In this document: positions 22,335 through 33,074 of the stretch, in pieces | How the letters are laid out: every line of letters starts with the position of its first letter | Numbering within the stretch: position 1 is the first letter of the stretch | Assembly (NCBI GenBank): GCA_013339765.2 | Contig: CM023457.1 | Coordinates: forward strand, 74,811,287 to 74,875,286 | Source of the DNA: Haemaphysalis longicornis | Taxonomy: Eukaryota; Arthropoda; Arachnida; Ixodida; Ixodidae | Reading direction: 5' to 3' | DNA length: 64,000 bases | Notes under the pieces: model-generated | Told to the model about the DNA's origin: nothing | What the model saw: only the letters and a program-made list of their open reading frames with translations | Database searches by the model: none | Translations under genes and position numbers: made by a program

Positions 22335-23294
22335 CAGTAGAATCTCGATGATACGAATCTCGCGGGACCGCGAAAAATATTCGTATCACCCGAAATTCGT
22401 ATGAACCAACACAGACCAAAAAATTGAGCGCTGACAAAAGTTTTCGTTTATTTTTTTCTTACTTTCGCGTGAACAAATCCGTGTTTTTTTCTGCTTTTTT
22501 TAAACCCCCACGTCACAAAGCCAACAAAGCAGTCCTTTCTGGCGCGCGTAACGCTTCGCCTAGCTTCGCGCTTGTCTCCTCACTCCCGGTGTCCAAGCTC
22601 GCTACACGCCGCAACAGTCAAGCGTGAACCCATGGAGGAATGCATGCGTGAACCGCATGGTGCGTTTTTGCACGCGATTCGCACGCCTCGGCTTTGCGCG
22701 CGCTGTATTTTCAAAGCCGCATTGGCGATTTCGCGCCCGCGGTATCTCCTACCTCGGTCAGAAAAAGACGCTGACTCCGGCAGATATTTTATGGGCGCTT
22801 TCACTAGCGGCGCGGATGGTGTTTTATAGTACCGTTTTCGCCAACGTTATCAGCTCCTTTACTGCACAAGAAACTTCGTGTCTGCCTTGAGCGGCATTTT
22901 AAAGAGCGGCTAGAAGCGGGTCGCTCAAGCGGCCGTGCCACTTCGCGGCCGAAGCCGCCGCCATGTTGCCGCCGCCGGCCGCGGCGCGCGCAGCGTGCGA
23001 GAGGTTTCGCGGCGCGCATGGGGCGTGCGGGGCGCGTTTTCGCGAGCAGAAAAAACAGCCCGGCCGTTTCTGGAGAAAGAAGAGTGACAAATGGGGAGAG
23101 AGAGCCGTCACTTGCTTGTTCGGCAGTGGGGCGCCTCGCCGGCTCGTTCGTATCATCCGCCGGGCCGCGCAGGTCCGTTCGTAACAGCCGAAATTTTTCC
23201 CATTGCAAACAATGCAATTTTGCCGGGACTTTTCAGAAATTCGTATCATCCCGAAATTCGTATCACCCAGAATCGTATCATCGAGATTCTACTG
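22335..23294. mobile_element. Pogo/Tigger-like TA element, 960 bp, inside the TTAA element
   Basis: Left end CAGTAGAATCTCGATGATAC and right end in reverse complement CAGTAGAATCTCGATGATAC are identical over 20 bases, each next to TA (22333-22334, 23295-23296). The next bases repeat the word GAATTTCGGGTGATACGAAT-like in inverse orientation on both sides. The interior is very GC-rich at 22900-23060. Part of that interior, in reverse complement, matches 24930-25340 of the outer element. Open frames of up to 137 codons here are low-complexity and shared with neither a transposase nor a known domain. Confidence 0.92.
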
Positions 23295-23330
23295 TATACC
23301 CTATATTACCAAGGCCAGCGGAGCCCGCTC

Positions 23331-23415
23331 CGTAGCCGAGTGGTTTGGGGCGCTAGATATGCCACCACAAGTATTTTGCAAGTCAGGAGTTCGAATCCCC
23401 GCGGGTACGTGCTTT
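23331..23415 (+). other. tRNA-Leu-like module inside the TTAA element
   Basis: TAGCCGAGTGGTTTGGGGCG is an excellent A box in type-II (Leu/Ser) tRNA style, followed by CTAGA at the anticodon-stem position. GAGTTCGAATCCCC is a strong B box, and a T9 tract (Pol III terminator) follows at about 23413-23420. The middle is too irregular for a confident cloverleaf with CAA/other anticodon. The colinear module at 47224-47303 in the second copy shows it is part of the element, not a chance neighbour. Confidence 0.6.
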
Positions 23416-24388
23416 TTTTTTCTGTAAGTTAACTTTTTCGTTTTCCGCCGATGTTTTCTATATTGAGTTCACCTTTTTTTGGGCCGCAACGTTCATGGCT
23501 CCACGAACTAGTTCACAAAACGCGCGCAGGCTGGCACTGGCGCGCTAGCGAGTTCTCGTTGGCGTGCTGTTGCCATAAGCACCGACTGCTTGCAGGGCAG
23601 TAAGCACAGGCCAGAATGAACAGACCCTTGGCCTGGTGCGAACACGCTTTTTTACGATACAGGCATCAGGGAGGCAAGCTCCAAATATGGGGGAAAAGCG
23701 CATGACATTTGGGCGTCTGCGGGTACGCGGAGGGCGTTCATGCACTGCGTAGGTTTCGGCTAGTGAATGCTACGATTCCAAGCCGTCCTAGGAGGCTTAT
23801 CTTTATGCATTTTACAGCTGACAACATGGCAGAAGCGCGGTACGATGATTACTGAGTTATTGAGAATGCCCATCCAACAACGCCAATTTGGGTTGTGTTT
23901 TACAGAACCGAAACCAAAACTTGTTTGGTTGCTCACCTTGGGCATCGTCCAATCACGGTGCCCGCTCCTCCTAACGTCACAGCTTTAGTTGCGGCCGCCG
24001 CAAACCGCGCATGGTAGTTTTTCTTCTTTCGCGCTTTGTAAAATAATTACCGATTTGTCAATCGTAAAAACGATGAAAAGTGTGCTAATTTGAGCCAGTC
24101 TACGCAGTGCAAGCAAAAACGGGAGCTTGACAAATTCACTTCAGTGTCCCTTTAAAAGCGAAGGCCTGGTGTTTATATCGTATTTTTTTATCACATCAGC
24201 TTACACATTGCAAGCGCGGTCTTACAAACAGCGAGCACGGCTCCAACTTCTGTTGTGTTTGTGTTTTGGAGGATCGTGGCTGCGTTTTTAGCGCCTATGA
24301 AGAGATACCGCGGTACGTGATAAAAACGCCAACGGAAGTTTTTTTTTATTACCCCACCTTGTATTCATGATGCCGAAGGCGGCTGCTT

Positions 24389-24707
24389 AAGCGGGATTCA
24401 CACGACGGAGAAACCCTCTCTTTTTGGCCCGCGGGACCCGCTCACGTGACCGGTTTTAGGCTCCGCCCTCGGTGGGGATAGCCGCGGTGGCTCCGCGAAA
24501 GAAAATGCCTCCGCATGTTTTTGCTCGACGGCGGTGGCCCTCGGCGGGGAATGGAACCTGTTCCTCGGCGCTGTCGTCTGCTAGTCACTCCGCGTAGCTC
24601 CGCACGTGTGGATGCGCCGCCAGGCCGGATAATCCGGTCACGTGCTGTTGACGTCACATATCCGTCCGCCTCTGTGAGAGGGTTTCTCCGTCGTGTGAAT
24701 CCCGCTT
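24389..24707. mobile_element. 319-bp MITE with a 29-bp-plus perfect TIR
   Basis: GCGGGATTCACACGACGGAG (24391 onward) and its inverse ending at 24705 belong to a TIR that is perfect over 29 bp and probably extends by AA/TT to 24389-24707. The body holds CACGTGACCGG and its near-inverse CCGGTCACGTG, another internal inverted pair. Flanks TT/TA do not give a clear duplication; a 3-bp TTA/TAA target (Harbinger-like) is possible. Confidence 0.85.
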
Positions 24708-25726
24708 TATCAGCGCAACGCACTCAGCTTCGCGCGGATCGCTTGTTTGGAAAGAAAAGAGCGGTGGCTTATCTGCACAACATTCTAAAGTGTGAACCGC
24801 ATGGAGCGATTTCTTCTCGCGAAAACATGCAGTGCCCGCCGCTGGCGCAGCGACACCGGCCCAGTTACAACTGGTGTGGTGTGCGGCCAGTGCGGCGCAG
24901 TCAGAGGCGGCAACATGGCGTCGGCTTGGCCGTGAGAGTGGTGCGGGCAGCTCCAGCGACCGCTTCTAACTGCTCGCTGAAATGCCGCACGAGGCGCAAG
25001 CGAGGATGCTCACGCAAGAAAAGAGCTGATAATACAGGCGAAAAGAGGAATATAAACTGCCATCCACGTTGCTTGTGAAAGCGCCCATCAAAAACACCGC
25101 GGTGGTAGGCCTAACAATCTCTGGCGCGGCCAGCGGCTTGTCGGAGCATTTCGGATCTCCCGCCATTAGGTGCGCGTCTCCCCATTGGTGCAAGTTGTCA
25201 GGCTCCTCTCACCGCCATGCACTGCCACGCGAAGAAGCCACCGCGAGCGCAAAATCGTCGACACGAGCGTGAAAAAAACGCATGCGCAACGCCGTTTTCG
25301 CCCGAATCGTGTGCGAAAACGGGCCATGCGGTTAACGTTTAATAGAAACAACTTGCCGCGCGCGGACGGGACGGGGGTTGCTATCTTCCGAGGTGCGTCA
25401 AGCAAGGTCATTTGTGGTTATCACGTACACGTGAACTAAAGGGTGCCGTGTGTCGAAGTTAGAGCAAGGGGTGCGCATTGCGTCAGATGGCCGATTTCAT
25501 CCCTTTTTTTTTCTTTTGATACATAAAATGATGTCCCAGCTGCGCCGGTCGATCAGCAGCCCCGCCAAAAACCGCACTATAAACGGTATTGTGCTTCGGC
25601 CAACCGCATCTTAAGCGGTATGCTTATGCATTGAGTTCTATGGGAGGTGAACCGGTGGTCACAAAAACCCGCGTTATATCCGGTCCCGCACTATAAGCGG
25701 TTACGTTATAAATGGTCTACACTGTA

Positions 25727-27395
25727 ACTCTTTTGTTACCGCGGAAACTTGACCGATTTGTAGGTATCTGAGAAAACATTTTTTTGGGCTAAACATATTG
25801 GTTAGGCACATATTGCGGCGACTTAAAATTCAGATGATTGAGTGCCCTTTCCGACGACAGCAGTTTTAATAATTTTTTCGTAAATAAAGATTGTGAAAAA
25901 AATTGTCAAACTCGAAGTGTTTGTCCAGGCGTCGAAGAAAATAAAGAAAAAACATAAGTTGTGTATAACAAACCACCAGTAGTAGAAAAAATTTAGAATA
26001 TGCATTTTCTAGGTAAACATTTCAAAAACCCGTCCTAGAAAAAAAAATTGATTTGCTTGGAACAATTTGTCAGATATCAAAGAAAATGCTAGCACACATG
26101 GTGCCTGTGCCTTGTGGTGAAGCCCAACCTCTATTTGAAATTTCACAATTTGGATGGTTCTCCGGAAGAAATCTGGTGGTTTGACATTATTAAAGACACC
26201 AATTGGTCCCCACATGATGTAAAAACACCTTCTAAATGATTATGGCCAACACAATATGGAAGGCAAGCAGGCAATGCGAAGAAATCCACGTGGAGTTAAA
26301 AACCAAAGTTCGTGGTGGATGCTTGTTGACGTTCTGGTTGTCACTTACCTGTCAGAACTTTCATTTGCAGTTTATTATCATTTTTTGGCTCACTATGGTA
26401 GCCCTGCTTGCAGGAATAAGGTGCGATGCGCTAGAATCATGCCCAGGAAGCTTTCACCAAGCAGCTGTCGTGCTATGAAGAGAGTTCAGCACTATAAGCC
26501 TCTTCATTGCAGCGCCATCTAACATTTTCAAAAAGAAACAATGTCAAGTCTGTTGGAGACTTTGTCAGACCATACAGTTCTACTAAGAAGGGACACTAGA
26601 CCTCCGGAAATACCCTCACACGAAACAAAACTGGCCAGTGAACAGCTGGTGGTGTTCAAGGCCAACTGGAAGCGATCTTCTGGTCTGCACTGATATCCGA
26701 CAATTTGGTGTTATCTTTCGACTTTCAGCTTCAGCTGAAGCTGTTATCGTAGAAGTAAGGTGTGGGTGAAGTGGAGTCACGAACGGCTTGCATTTTTCGA
26801 GGAACAGTAGCGGGCAACAGTGACGCCATGACAAATTGGATTGAAGTTGGGAAACTGCGTTGTAGCGCCAAATATACATTTCACAACGCAAAAAATGAAA
26901 CGAAACTGCTATAAACTGGCTGAAAATGCTAGGTACACTAGTTTAACTCACAAGGGACCTTCAGTATTAAGCTTTGGAAGAGTAAAGCTACCCTTTCTTC
27001 AAAATCAAAGATCACTAGTGAATAGCTGGTGTCATTTTTAGGTAGTTATCACCTTTCACTGTTGTCGGATTACAAAGCTGACAACATAATTGCGTACTAG
27101 CTAGGAGCCTTTTGTAAAAAAAAAAAGGGATGGTAATGCAGGATAACTGCGAGTGGCATGCTTTTTTGTGAAGTGCCGCAACCACACCCCCTCTCACGAA
27201 AACACGTGCACCTACCTGAGCTGGCAAAATCAATGTCACTGCAGCAGGAAAATTTAAACTGATTCTAAAAGTGAAGTGCTTAGACTAACCACTGGGGTGC
27301 ATTAGGTGGACGAGAAACGACTGCAACATGTCGAAACCGGCAATACAAAGCATTGATCACCGGTGATTGATTTGAATAGGCATGGTAACGAAATA
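25727..27395 (+). repeat. Tandem unit, copy 1 (about 1.67 kb)
   Basis: This unit is repeated directly in the segment that begins near 27396 and ends near 36040 once insertions are removed. Landmarks in both copies: GACTGATTTGTAGG-like, GCTAAACATA.TGGTTAGGCA, CATGGTGCC / GTGAAGCCCAA, GAAATCTGGTGGTTTGA, GTAGCCCTGCTTGC, TGAACAGCTGGTGGTG, AACTTGGTGTTATCTTT-like, GATCACCGG. Identity is roughly 70-80% by eye. No conserved reading frame is apparent, and no TIR or LTR was found at its ends. Confidence 0.75.
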
Positions 27396-27462
27396 ATAGT
27401 TAGGTAACTTTTTTGTTACAGCGGGAAATTGACTGATTTGTAGGAAAACACTTTTTTGTGCT

Positions 27463-27660
27463 TGTTACAACCTGCCCCGCGGCTGGGCGGCGCCCGGAAA
27501 TGCACGCACAGAGTGGCCAGGGCAAAAGAGAGCGTTCATTGTCCGGCTTGTGTTTTTATAAGAACGAAAGGCAAGGGAAGGGGGGAGAGGGAGATAAGAT
27601 TGAAGGCGCGCATGCGTAGACTGGCAGCGCTTGTTTAGCGGTGGCCAACAGTTCGTTGCA
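27463..27660 (-). repeat. 3' LTR of the retrotransposon
   Basis: 198 bp, TG...CA ends on both strands (plus strand TGTTACAACC ... GTTCGTTGCA). Length equals the other LTR at 33744-33941. A TATAA-like word (TTTTTATAAGAACG) at about 27552 is on the plus strand; no clear minus-strand promoter was identified. Confidence 0.95.
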
Positions 27661-27673
27661 TTCCTCCTTCCTT
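27661..27673 (-). promoter_or_regulatory. Polypurine tract, primer for plus-strand DNA synthesis
   Basis: On the minus strand AAGGAAGGAGGAA lies directly against the 3' LTR, the position and composition expected of a retrotransposon PPT. Confidence 0.85.
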
Positions 27674-27799
27674 AGAATCCATAATGCTCCACTGGCTTCT
27701 TGACACGTGTGGAACGTCGTAGCTTAGAGGGCGGGTGCTCCGCAAGACTGGGGGAAGTAGCTGTTGGAGCTTCGTGGTCTTGTACTGGTGGGTCCGGGC

Positions 27800-28460
27800 T
27801 TATCGGGGGGCTAGCGAGATCCTGTTAAGTCGAAGGTCCTTTGATGCTTCTCCGCCTGAGCTGGTCCATGTGCCGGTGAACAAGCTCGTTCTCCGTGTCG
27901 ACAGACACGAGGTGTGCACCCGAGGTTGACCGGACCTTCCCAGGTGTCCATTTGTCACCACGGCCATAATTGCGAAGGTACACAGGATCTCCCGGTGCAA
28001 AGTTCCACCCGGCGCTGTCAGCAGAGTGGACATCCCCTGTTGATCGGCTCCTGGGAGGAAAACACATGTCTAGTAGGGTGTGGAGCCTGTAACCCAACAA
28101 CATCTCTGATGGTGAGCGTCCTGACGGGAGCGGCGTGTTTCTATAGCGGCACAGGGTTCTAGCCAGAGTCTTTGACAAGTCTGCGTCCCCACACTTCTTT
28201 AGTCCGTCTTTGATGGTTCGCACCGCACGTTCAGACAGTCCATTAGGGGGCGCCCGCATGTGAACTACCCCGTTGTGTTGCAAGAACTCGTTGAACTCCC
28301 ACCCGGTGAATGGCGTGCCATTATCCGACACTATCGTGTGTGGCAGACCGAATCTACTGAACGTCGTTCGCAGGGCCTCAACTGTGTTGCGCGAGGTCGC
28401 GTGAGCCAGGGGAATGGCCTCAATCCATTCACTGTGAGAGTCCGCGACGACAAGCAGCAT
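27800..28460 (-). pseudogene. Integrase C-terminal two thirds, Ty3/gypsy type
   Basis: The minus strand reads on directly from the polymerase frame after a TAG codon at 28461-28463. VVADSHSEWIEA carries the first Asp of the DDE core, VSDNGTPFTGWEF the second, and NGLSERAVRTIKDGL the catalytic Glu. A downstream segment with LLGYRLHTLLDMCFPP, then FAPGDPVYLRN and LVHRHMDQLRRR, is the usual C-terminal region of gypsy integrases. No chromodomain is seen. The catalytic triad survives, but the TAG in front separates it from the rest of pol. Confidence 0.93.
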
Positions 28461-29998
28461 CTAGTTTCGGATCAGTCCCGCGAAGTCGACATGCAGTCGC
28501 GACCATCTTTCCTGTGTTTCTGGCCAGCGGATGGGTGCTTGCGCGGGTGGCATGGGCAATGCCTGTACGCAATTCTGACACACAGCAGCTAAGCGCTCAA
28601 TATCGTGGTCCAAGCCAGGCCACCAAAATTTTGACCGTGCAACTGCGTTCATTGCCGAAACTCCTTGATGAGCTCCATGTAATAACTTCAGTAGCTTCTT
28701 CCTGGCTTCCGCCGGAACCACAACACGATGGCCCCAGTGCAGCAAGTTATACTGCACGGACAGCTTGGGCCGCCTTTTGTGGTACTCCCGCATCTCTGTG
28801 CCTTCCTCAGCAGTGCGTTGCGGCCAACATTGGATGACGTACCTGCGCACACTTGACAGTACGCCGTCTGACTGCGTGAGGGCTTGAAGCTCTTCCACTG
28901 GCACCGCAGGCTCGTCCCACTGGTCCACGACGAAGACGTACTCGGCCGTATCCTCGGCGTCCTGCAGCTCCTGCTCAAGAGATTGGGGTAACCGGCTTAA
29001 TGCATCTGCGTTGAGCATAAATTTTCCGGGCTTGTACTGCAGTTTATACTTGTATGCACCAAGTAGTAGCGCCCATCTTTGGATTTTGGCTGCCGCCATG
29101 ACGGGGGTCTGACGGTCGTGCCTTAAACAGGCCCAGCAACGGCTGATGATCCGTAACCAGAGTGAACTCTCGCCCCAATAGGTAGTCCCGAAACCTAGTA
29201 ATACCAAAATCAAGGCCAACACCTCTCGCTCGAACTGAGAGTACTTTCTTTCTGCAGTTGTCAGCATTCTCGGTCGAAACCCTACGGGTCGCTTCTCGCC
29301 TTTGGTGTGATGAAAAAGTGCAGCACCCACTCCGTACGGAGACGCATCACACTCCAAGAAGAGCTCACGGTTCGGGTCAAAATGAGTCAGTACGGGTGCC
29401 ATTCGCAACGCATTCTTCACCTGGACAAAGGCTTTCTTTTCTTTGGTGCTCCACGTCCACTTAGTGCCCTTTTCCAGCAGCTTGTACAACGGTGCTAGAA
29501 TGGTAGACAAGTCGGGCATAAACTTCTTATAAAAGGTTACCATGGCCAGAAATGAGCGTAGCTGACCGACGTTCTGTGGTGAGGGGGCTAGCCTGATAGC
29601 AACCACATTCTTTTCCATGGGATGCAGTCCATTCGCGTCGATATGGTGACCGAGATATGTAACCGAGGGCTGGCTAATGCGGCACTTATCAGCACGAAGC
29701 TTAATGCCATGTTCACGAAAGCGCTCGAGCACAGCCATCAGATTTCGGTTTTGGCTGTCACCCTCTTCTGCTATCAACACGTCATCTAGGTACGCTTGCA
29801 CCCCAGGCAAGCCCTGCAGGATTGATTCAATCCGCCTTTGAAATATCCCCGGTGCCGAAGCAATCCCAAAAGGGAAGCGGTTGAAGCAAAAGAGGCTCTT
29901 GTGAGTGTTTATCACGACCAATTTGCGAGACTCTTCGTCCAGCGGAATGTGGTTGTAGGCGTCGCGCAAATCCAAAATGCTGAATCATTCTCCCCCAC
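28461..29998 (-). pseudogene. Reverse transcriptase (C-terminal part), RNase H and integrase zinc domain
   Basis: The frame starts at LDLRDAYNHIPLDE (an RT fingers/palm motif) with an in-frame TGA just upstream. FPFGIASAPGIFQ and YLDDVLIA (about 29769-29792) are the palm motifs with both catalytic Asp. KCRISQPSVTYLGH and LRSFLAMVTFYKKFMPDLS follow. RNase H shows LFLECDASPYGVGA, then a stretch at about 29110-29200 that reads out of frame; the adjoining frame has VTDHQPLLGLF, so two compensating indels bracket the third catalytic region. KPGKFMLNADALSRL ends RNase H. An HHCC integrase zinc site (LLHGAHQG ... CQNC) and HVDFAGLIRN precede the stop. Confidence 0.93.
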
Positions 29999-30470
29999 CT
30001 CACCAAGCATAAAACAAAGCGATCAAAAAGTTCTCATAATGGCAGCGAGCTATCTACCACTGACGCGAGTGACTCACTGACTGCTGCTGCTCAACAACGG
30101 GACCACGACGGCGACACGACGACATGACAGCGGGCTGCGCGAACGCCGTCTAGTTGCGCGCACGCGAAACCGGATCAAGCACAGTGTGAGTAGCGTGTTA
30201 GGGCGCCTGTTAGGGAGTAGCATGCAGGTTGTTAGGGCGCCTGGATGGCCTTGAATACACAGCGCTCTCCGCCGAACGGAGAGGCGGCGGGAGAGCGCGC
30301 GTGTTGGAGAGCACATGCACCATGCGGGTTTCGCGAGCAGGCAACTTTCGCTGCTGCAAAGTTGGGGGTGCGAGGATTATGCGAGGAACCAAAAAATCCA
30401 AGTTTTGCTGGCTCACATTAGGGGTGCGAGGATTACGCGAGTGCGAGGATTACGCGAGTAAATACGGTAA
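29999..30470. mobile_element. Insertion of about 470 bp inside RT
   Basis: RT text stops after IEDIFAQL (minus strand, near 30470) and restarts at a GGGE/FSILDLRD boundary near 29990. The inserted DNA begins on the minus strand as TACCGTATTTACTCGCGTAA, followed by tandem TCCTCGCAC words, a terminus typical of non-autonomous pogo-like elements. The other end does not show a clear inverted match, so either it is truncated or the element is of another type. Confidence 0.7.
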
Positions 30471-31576
30471 TTGGGCAAAAATATCCTCGATAAGAGGCAG
30501 CGGGTATTGTTCCAGCTCGCATACTAAGTTCAACGTAATCTTGAAGTCACCGCAAATGCGAACTGTGCCGTCTTTCTTTAAGACTGGAACAATGGGCGTA
30601 GCCCATTCCGACTGCGTCACTGGTGATATAATGCCTCCGAAACTTTATCCAGCAGAGCGTAGGGTACCTTTGTTGCCTTGAAGAACTTTGGCGGCACTCC
30701 AGGCTTGATGTGAAGGCGCACTGGTGGGCCTTTTATCAGTCCTACGCTCTCCGTGCACAGGTCGGAGTAGCGGTCCAACACAGCAGGCACTGGCGGAGAC
30801 CCCGGGCTCGACTCGAGTGGTGGCACAGCTGCGTGGAGCACTGCTGCGCCCTGCTCTTGTAGTTTCTGCAACAAATCACGACCGCAGAGGAGAGGACCTT
30901 CGCAGTCCGAGACGATTAGGTTACAGTCAACCTCCGCTGATCTGTGGCACACACGCATTGACAGTACTCCAAGCACAGGTAGCTTCCCCAAATAGCACGC
31001 CAGTTTTATCTTCGGTTCCTGCAGCTTCGGCCATTGATGACGATGGGCTTTGTAGGCTGCTCTAGGAATGACGTATACGGGCGAGCCGGTATCTACGCCC
31101 ATCTTCAGCTTTACGCCATTCCACATGAAAGTTTCCTGAATCGGTGGCACCAATGAATTCTTCGAGGTTACGGACCAAAGTTGCGACGCGCTGCTATCAC
31201 TGTCGTCGGCTTGGACTGTTACATTCAACGAGTTGTCGATCCTTTGGCACATTCGTGCCAAGTGCCCTTGTTTTCCACATTTGTAACAGTGCCTCCCACG
31301 CATTGAGCAGGTCGCGCGCTTATGATTACGCTTTCCGTAGCACTCGCATGGCTTTCCGCCATCATTTTTATTCTGACCTCGCGGCACCCAGCGTTGCTCC
31401 TTCATTGCCGAAACTGTTGCCGGGGCCGTTTCTCGATTTATGTTCTCCGCATCTAATTTTGCACTTTCTGCCGCCAACGCAAGTGGCTCTGCTTCTTGTA
31501 ATGTCAACTCAGGTTTTTGCGAGCAGCTGCTTTTGCAAATTTCTTGAACGTCGTACCCCGCACACGGTACGGTCCC
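30471..31576 (-). pseudogene. Gag zinc knuckles, protease and start of RT
   Basis: The minus strand from 31507 to 30617 is open for 296 codons. CECYGKRNHKRATC (one Cys of the CCHC pattern replaced) and CYKCGKQGHLARMC form the nucleocapsid knuckles. MGVDTGSPVYVIP is an aspartic protease active site with DTGS. LIVSDCEGPLLCGRDLL follows as the second protease strand, and PPKFFKATKVPYALLDKVSEAL begins RT. A stop at 30617 comes from an indel; the next frame continues ISPVTQSEWATPIVPV, KKDGTVRICGDF and PLPLIEDIFAQL. Upstream 31507-31576 belongs to the same gag text, cut by a TTAA element. Confidence 0.92.
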
Positions 31577-32289
31577 TTAAAGGAGCCATGAAGAGAAAGC
31601 ACAAGTTTGGTTCATTCGAAAGATTGCCTCGTTAGAACCATACTGACGCCACTTTTAACACAAACTTCGCTCAAATAAACTACATAATTAGGAAAAAAGG
31701 GAATGACCATGCGACCCACCAGCTCATTTCCCGCAACAGAACCTATGATGTCACACGAGAATGCTCTGCGATTGGCGGAGGCCGGCAAAAGCAAACGCAA
31801 GTTAGGCAGGGCTTACCAGTTTGCATAGTGAGATATATGCCCGTTAAACATACTGCACATTCTTTTTATGACACTAAGAACGGTGGAGTAAACGGTTGAA
31901 GTTCCGAATAAACACGCAAGCGTGTATTCCAATGCGTACGAACCCTACCGCCAGCCGAACTCGACATCTTGCCGTCGCCACCGTCGCGCAGACGAATTTT
32001 CGGGTTCGAGGCTCTTCGGGGCCAACGAACCGTCCCAGCACGCACAGCCGCAACGATGCTTGGTATCGTAATCCCTTCACAGGAGGTTAGGCGTCATATC
32101 TCATATCGCCAACCAGCAAAGGTAAAAATAGAAACGAGGGGAGTAAGGAACAGCAAGCAGCGACGAGATAGTGACAGTTGTCGCAGAAGTTTCGGAATGG
32201 TGTTGGCTTGCTGCTGTTGTTAGGAGCTTGTTTCCAGTTTACAACCACTGAAAACTTGAGTTTGTTCGAGTACTTTACAATGAAATTTC

Positions 32290-32595
32290 GTTCCCGCGTT
32301 TTGAAATGCCCATGTAGTACGGCAAATCGTCGAGGGAGTGCGACATCCCCACCGGTGAGGAGATCTCCTTTCATGTGCTGCCCAACGACGAACCTCGGCG
32401 AAGCTAGTGGCTACGTTTTGTGAACTTTGCAAACGGAGGAGAAAGAGAGCTAAAGGAAGTACGAGTGTGCTCGCTTCATTTCCGAGGAAGTGATTACAGC
32501 AGGGACCCTTACGTTAGCTCACTCCTGGGACATGCTGGCGCTCGTCGCCGACTTCGTCAAATCGCCGTCAAAGCACTCTGACCTTGGAGGAAAAA
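32290..32595 (+). pseudogene. THAP-type zinc finger remnant within the TTAA element
   Basis: One plus-strand frame reads EEISFHVLPNDEPRRS, a TAG, then WLRFVNFANGGERELKEVRV and CSLHFRGSDYSRDPYVSSLL. In THAP domains (C2CH) the pattern 'FH.FP.D...R..W.......' is followed by 'vCs.HF...dy'. Just upstream another frame has KCPCSTANRRG, supplying a Cys pair. So the order Cys pair, FHxLP, W, C-x2-H-F is kept, broken by one frameshift and one stop. THAP domains bind DNA and form the N-terminus of P-element and Kolobok transposases, and also occur in many host proteins. No transposase core follows. Confidence 0.72.
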
Positions 32596-32704
32596 ATTGC
32601 CGTACACACCGCGCATTGACACTCGTATCTTTCTGGTCGGAGCAGAGAGCTCGCACGAACGGCTTTCCATGCACGACACCGGCCAACTGGCATAAGCGAT
32701 ACTG

Positions 32705-33074
32705 CTACTGAAATTGAACTATTATTAACCGTAATAAAAATACGGCACATACATACCAGTCTGTATTCGTCCGTCGTGACGGGGCTGACGAGGCAGCGGT
32801 GCCGACGGCTGGGCGTTCGTCTGTTGTGGCTATCGCGGAATGGTCACTTTCCGGTCCATCCGCGTGTCCCACAACTCCTGCCGCTCGTGCACTTAGAAGC
32901 ATTGAGCGTTCAAGTGGTGTGAGGTTGTTAAATGCAAGCCCGAGCTTCTCGGCAAGAGTTTTGTTCTCCGGATCAGGTGATTCCATGACTAGGGCTGCGA
33001 GTGCACTAGGTTTTACTAGTATTTTTAAAATGGCCGCCGTCTCGGTTTCGGCACGAGTTCCGGTTCCTGTTTGA
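32705..33074 (-). pseudogene. Unassigned minus-strand open frame inside the TTAA element
   Basis: Reads MESPDPENKTLAEKLGLAFNN and LTPLERSMLLSARAAGVVGH, then SDHSAIATTDERP. A splice donor-like CTG|GTATGT at about 32750 and an acceptor-like TTTCAG at about 32711 would make a very short intron of about 49 bp. Not recognised. It could be a captured host exon or chance coding on the strand opposite to the THAP remnant. Confidence 0.3.

Larger units (their letters stand above)
21559..24151. mobile_element. TTAA element with AGGGACACTGAAGTGA termini, holding a tRNA-like module and a nested TA element
   Basis: TTAA lies at 21555-21558 and 24152-24155. The left end AGGGACACTGAAGTGATATG and the right end in reverse complement AGGGACACTGAAGTGAATTT share a 16-bp perfect TIR. 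A second, uninterrupted copy is at 46388-47537 and is colinear (GGGCC.., GCGGGAAGCAC, GGACGCTTACTGCAC, TACAATATA). After removing the nested element at 22335-23294 the body is about 1.6 kb. A Leu-type tRNA-like module sits at 23331-23415. The TTAA target suggests a Kolobok-like (or piggyBac-like) element; no transposase frame is visible. Confidence 0.88.
21403..25724. mobile_element. Pogo/Tigger-like TA element with nested insertions
   Basis: The left end CAGTGTAGACCGCTTATAAC and right end in reverse complement CAGTGTAGACCATTTATAAC are inverted, each next to TA (21401-21402 and 25725-25726). TA duplication with CAGTg.A..C..TTATAACG ends is typical of pogo/Tigger-type Tc1/mariner elements. Second-order inverted words (CCGCACTATAAGCGGT) follow both ends. 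Removing the TTAA element (21559-24151) and the small MITE (24389-24707) leaves about 1.4 kb. Shorter copies with the same termini are at 47569-48474 and 49759-50679. No DDE transposase frame found. Confidence 0.88.

Noticed and set aside
22804..23217. 137-codon minus-strand frame in the inner TA element
   Set aside because: Arg/Ala/Pro-rich translation of a GC-rich transposon core; not conserved in the related core at 24950-25340.
23331..23415. Functional tRNA-Leu gene
   Set aside because: A and B boxes are good, but the arms do not pair into a proper cloverleaf and the module is repeated inside transposon copies.
30210..30320. Part of the retrotransposon's own coding region
   Set aside because: Retrotransposon RT text stops and resumes on both sides and these frames have no RT motif; they belong to an insert.
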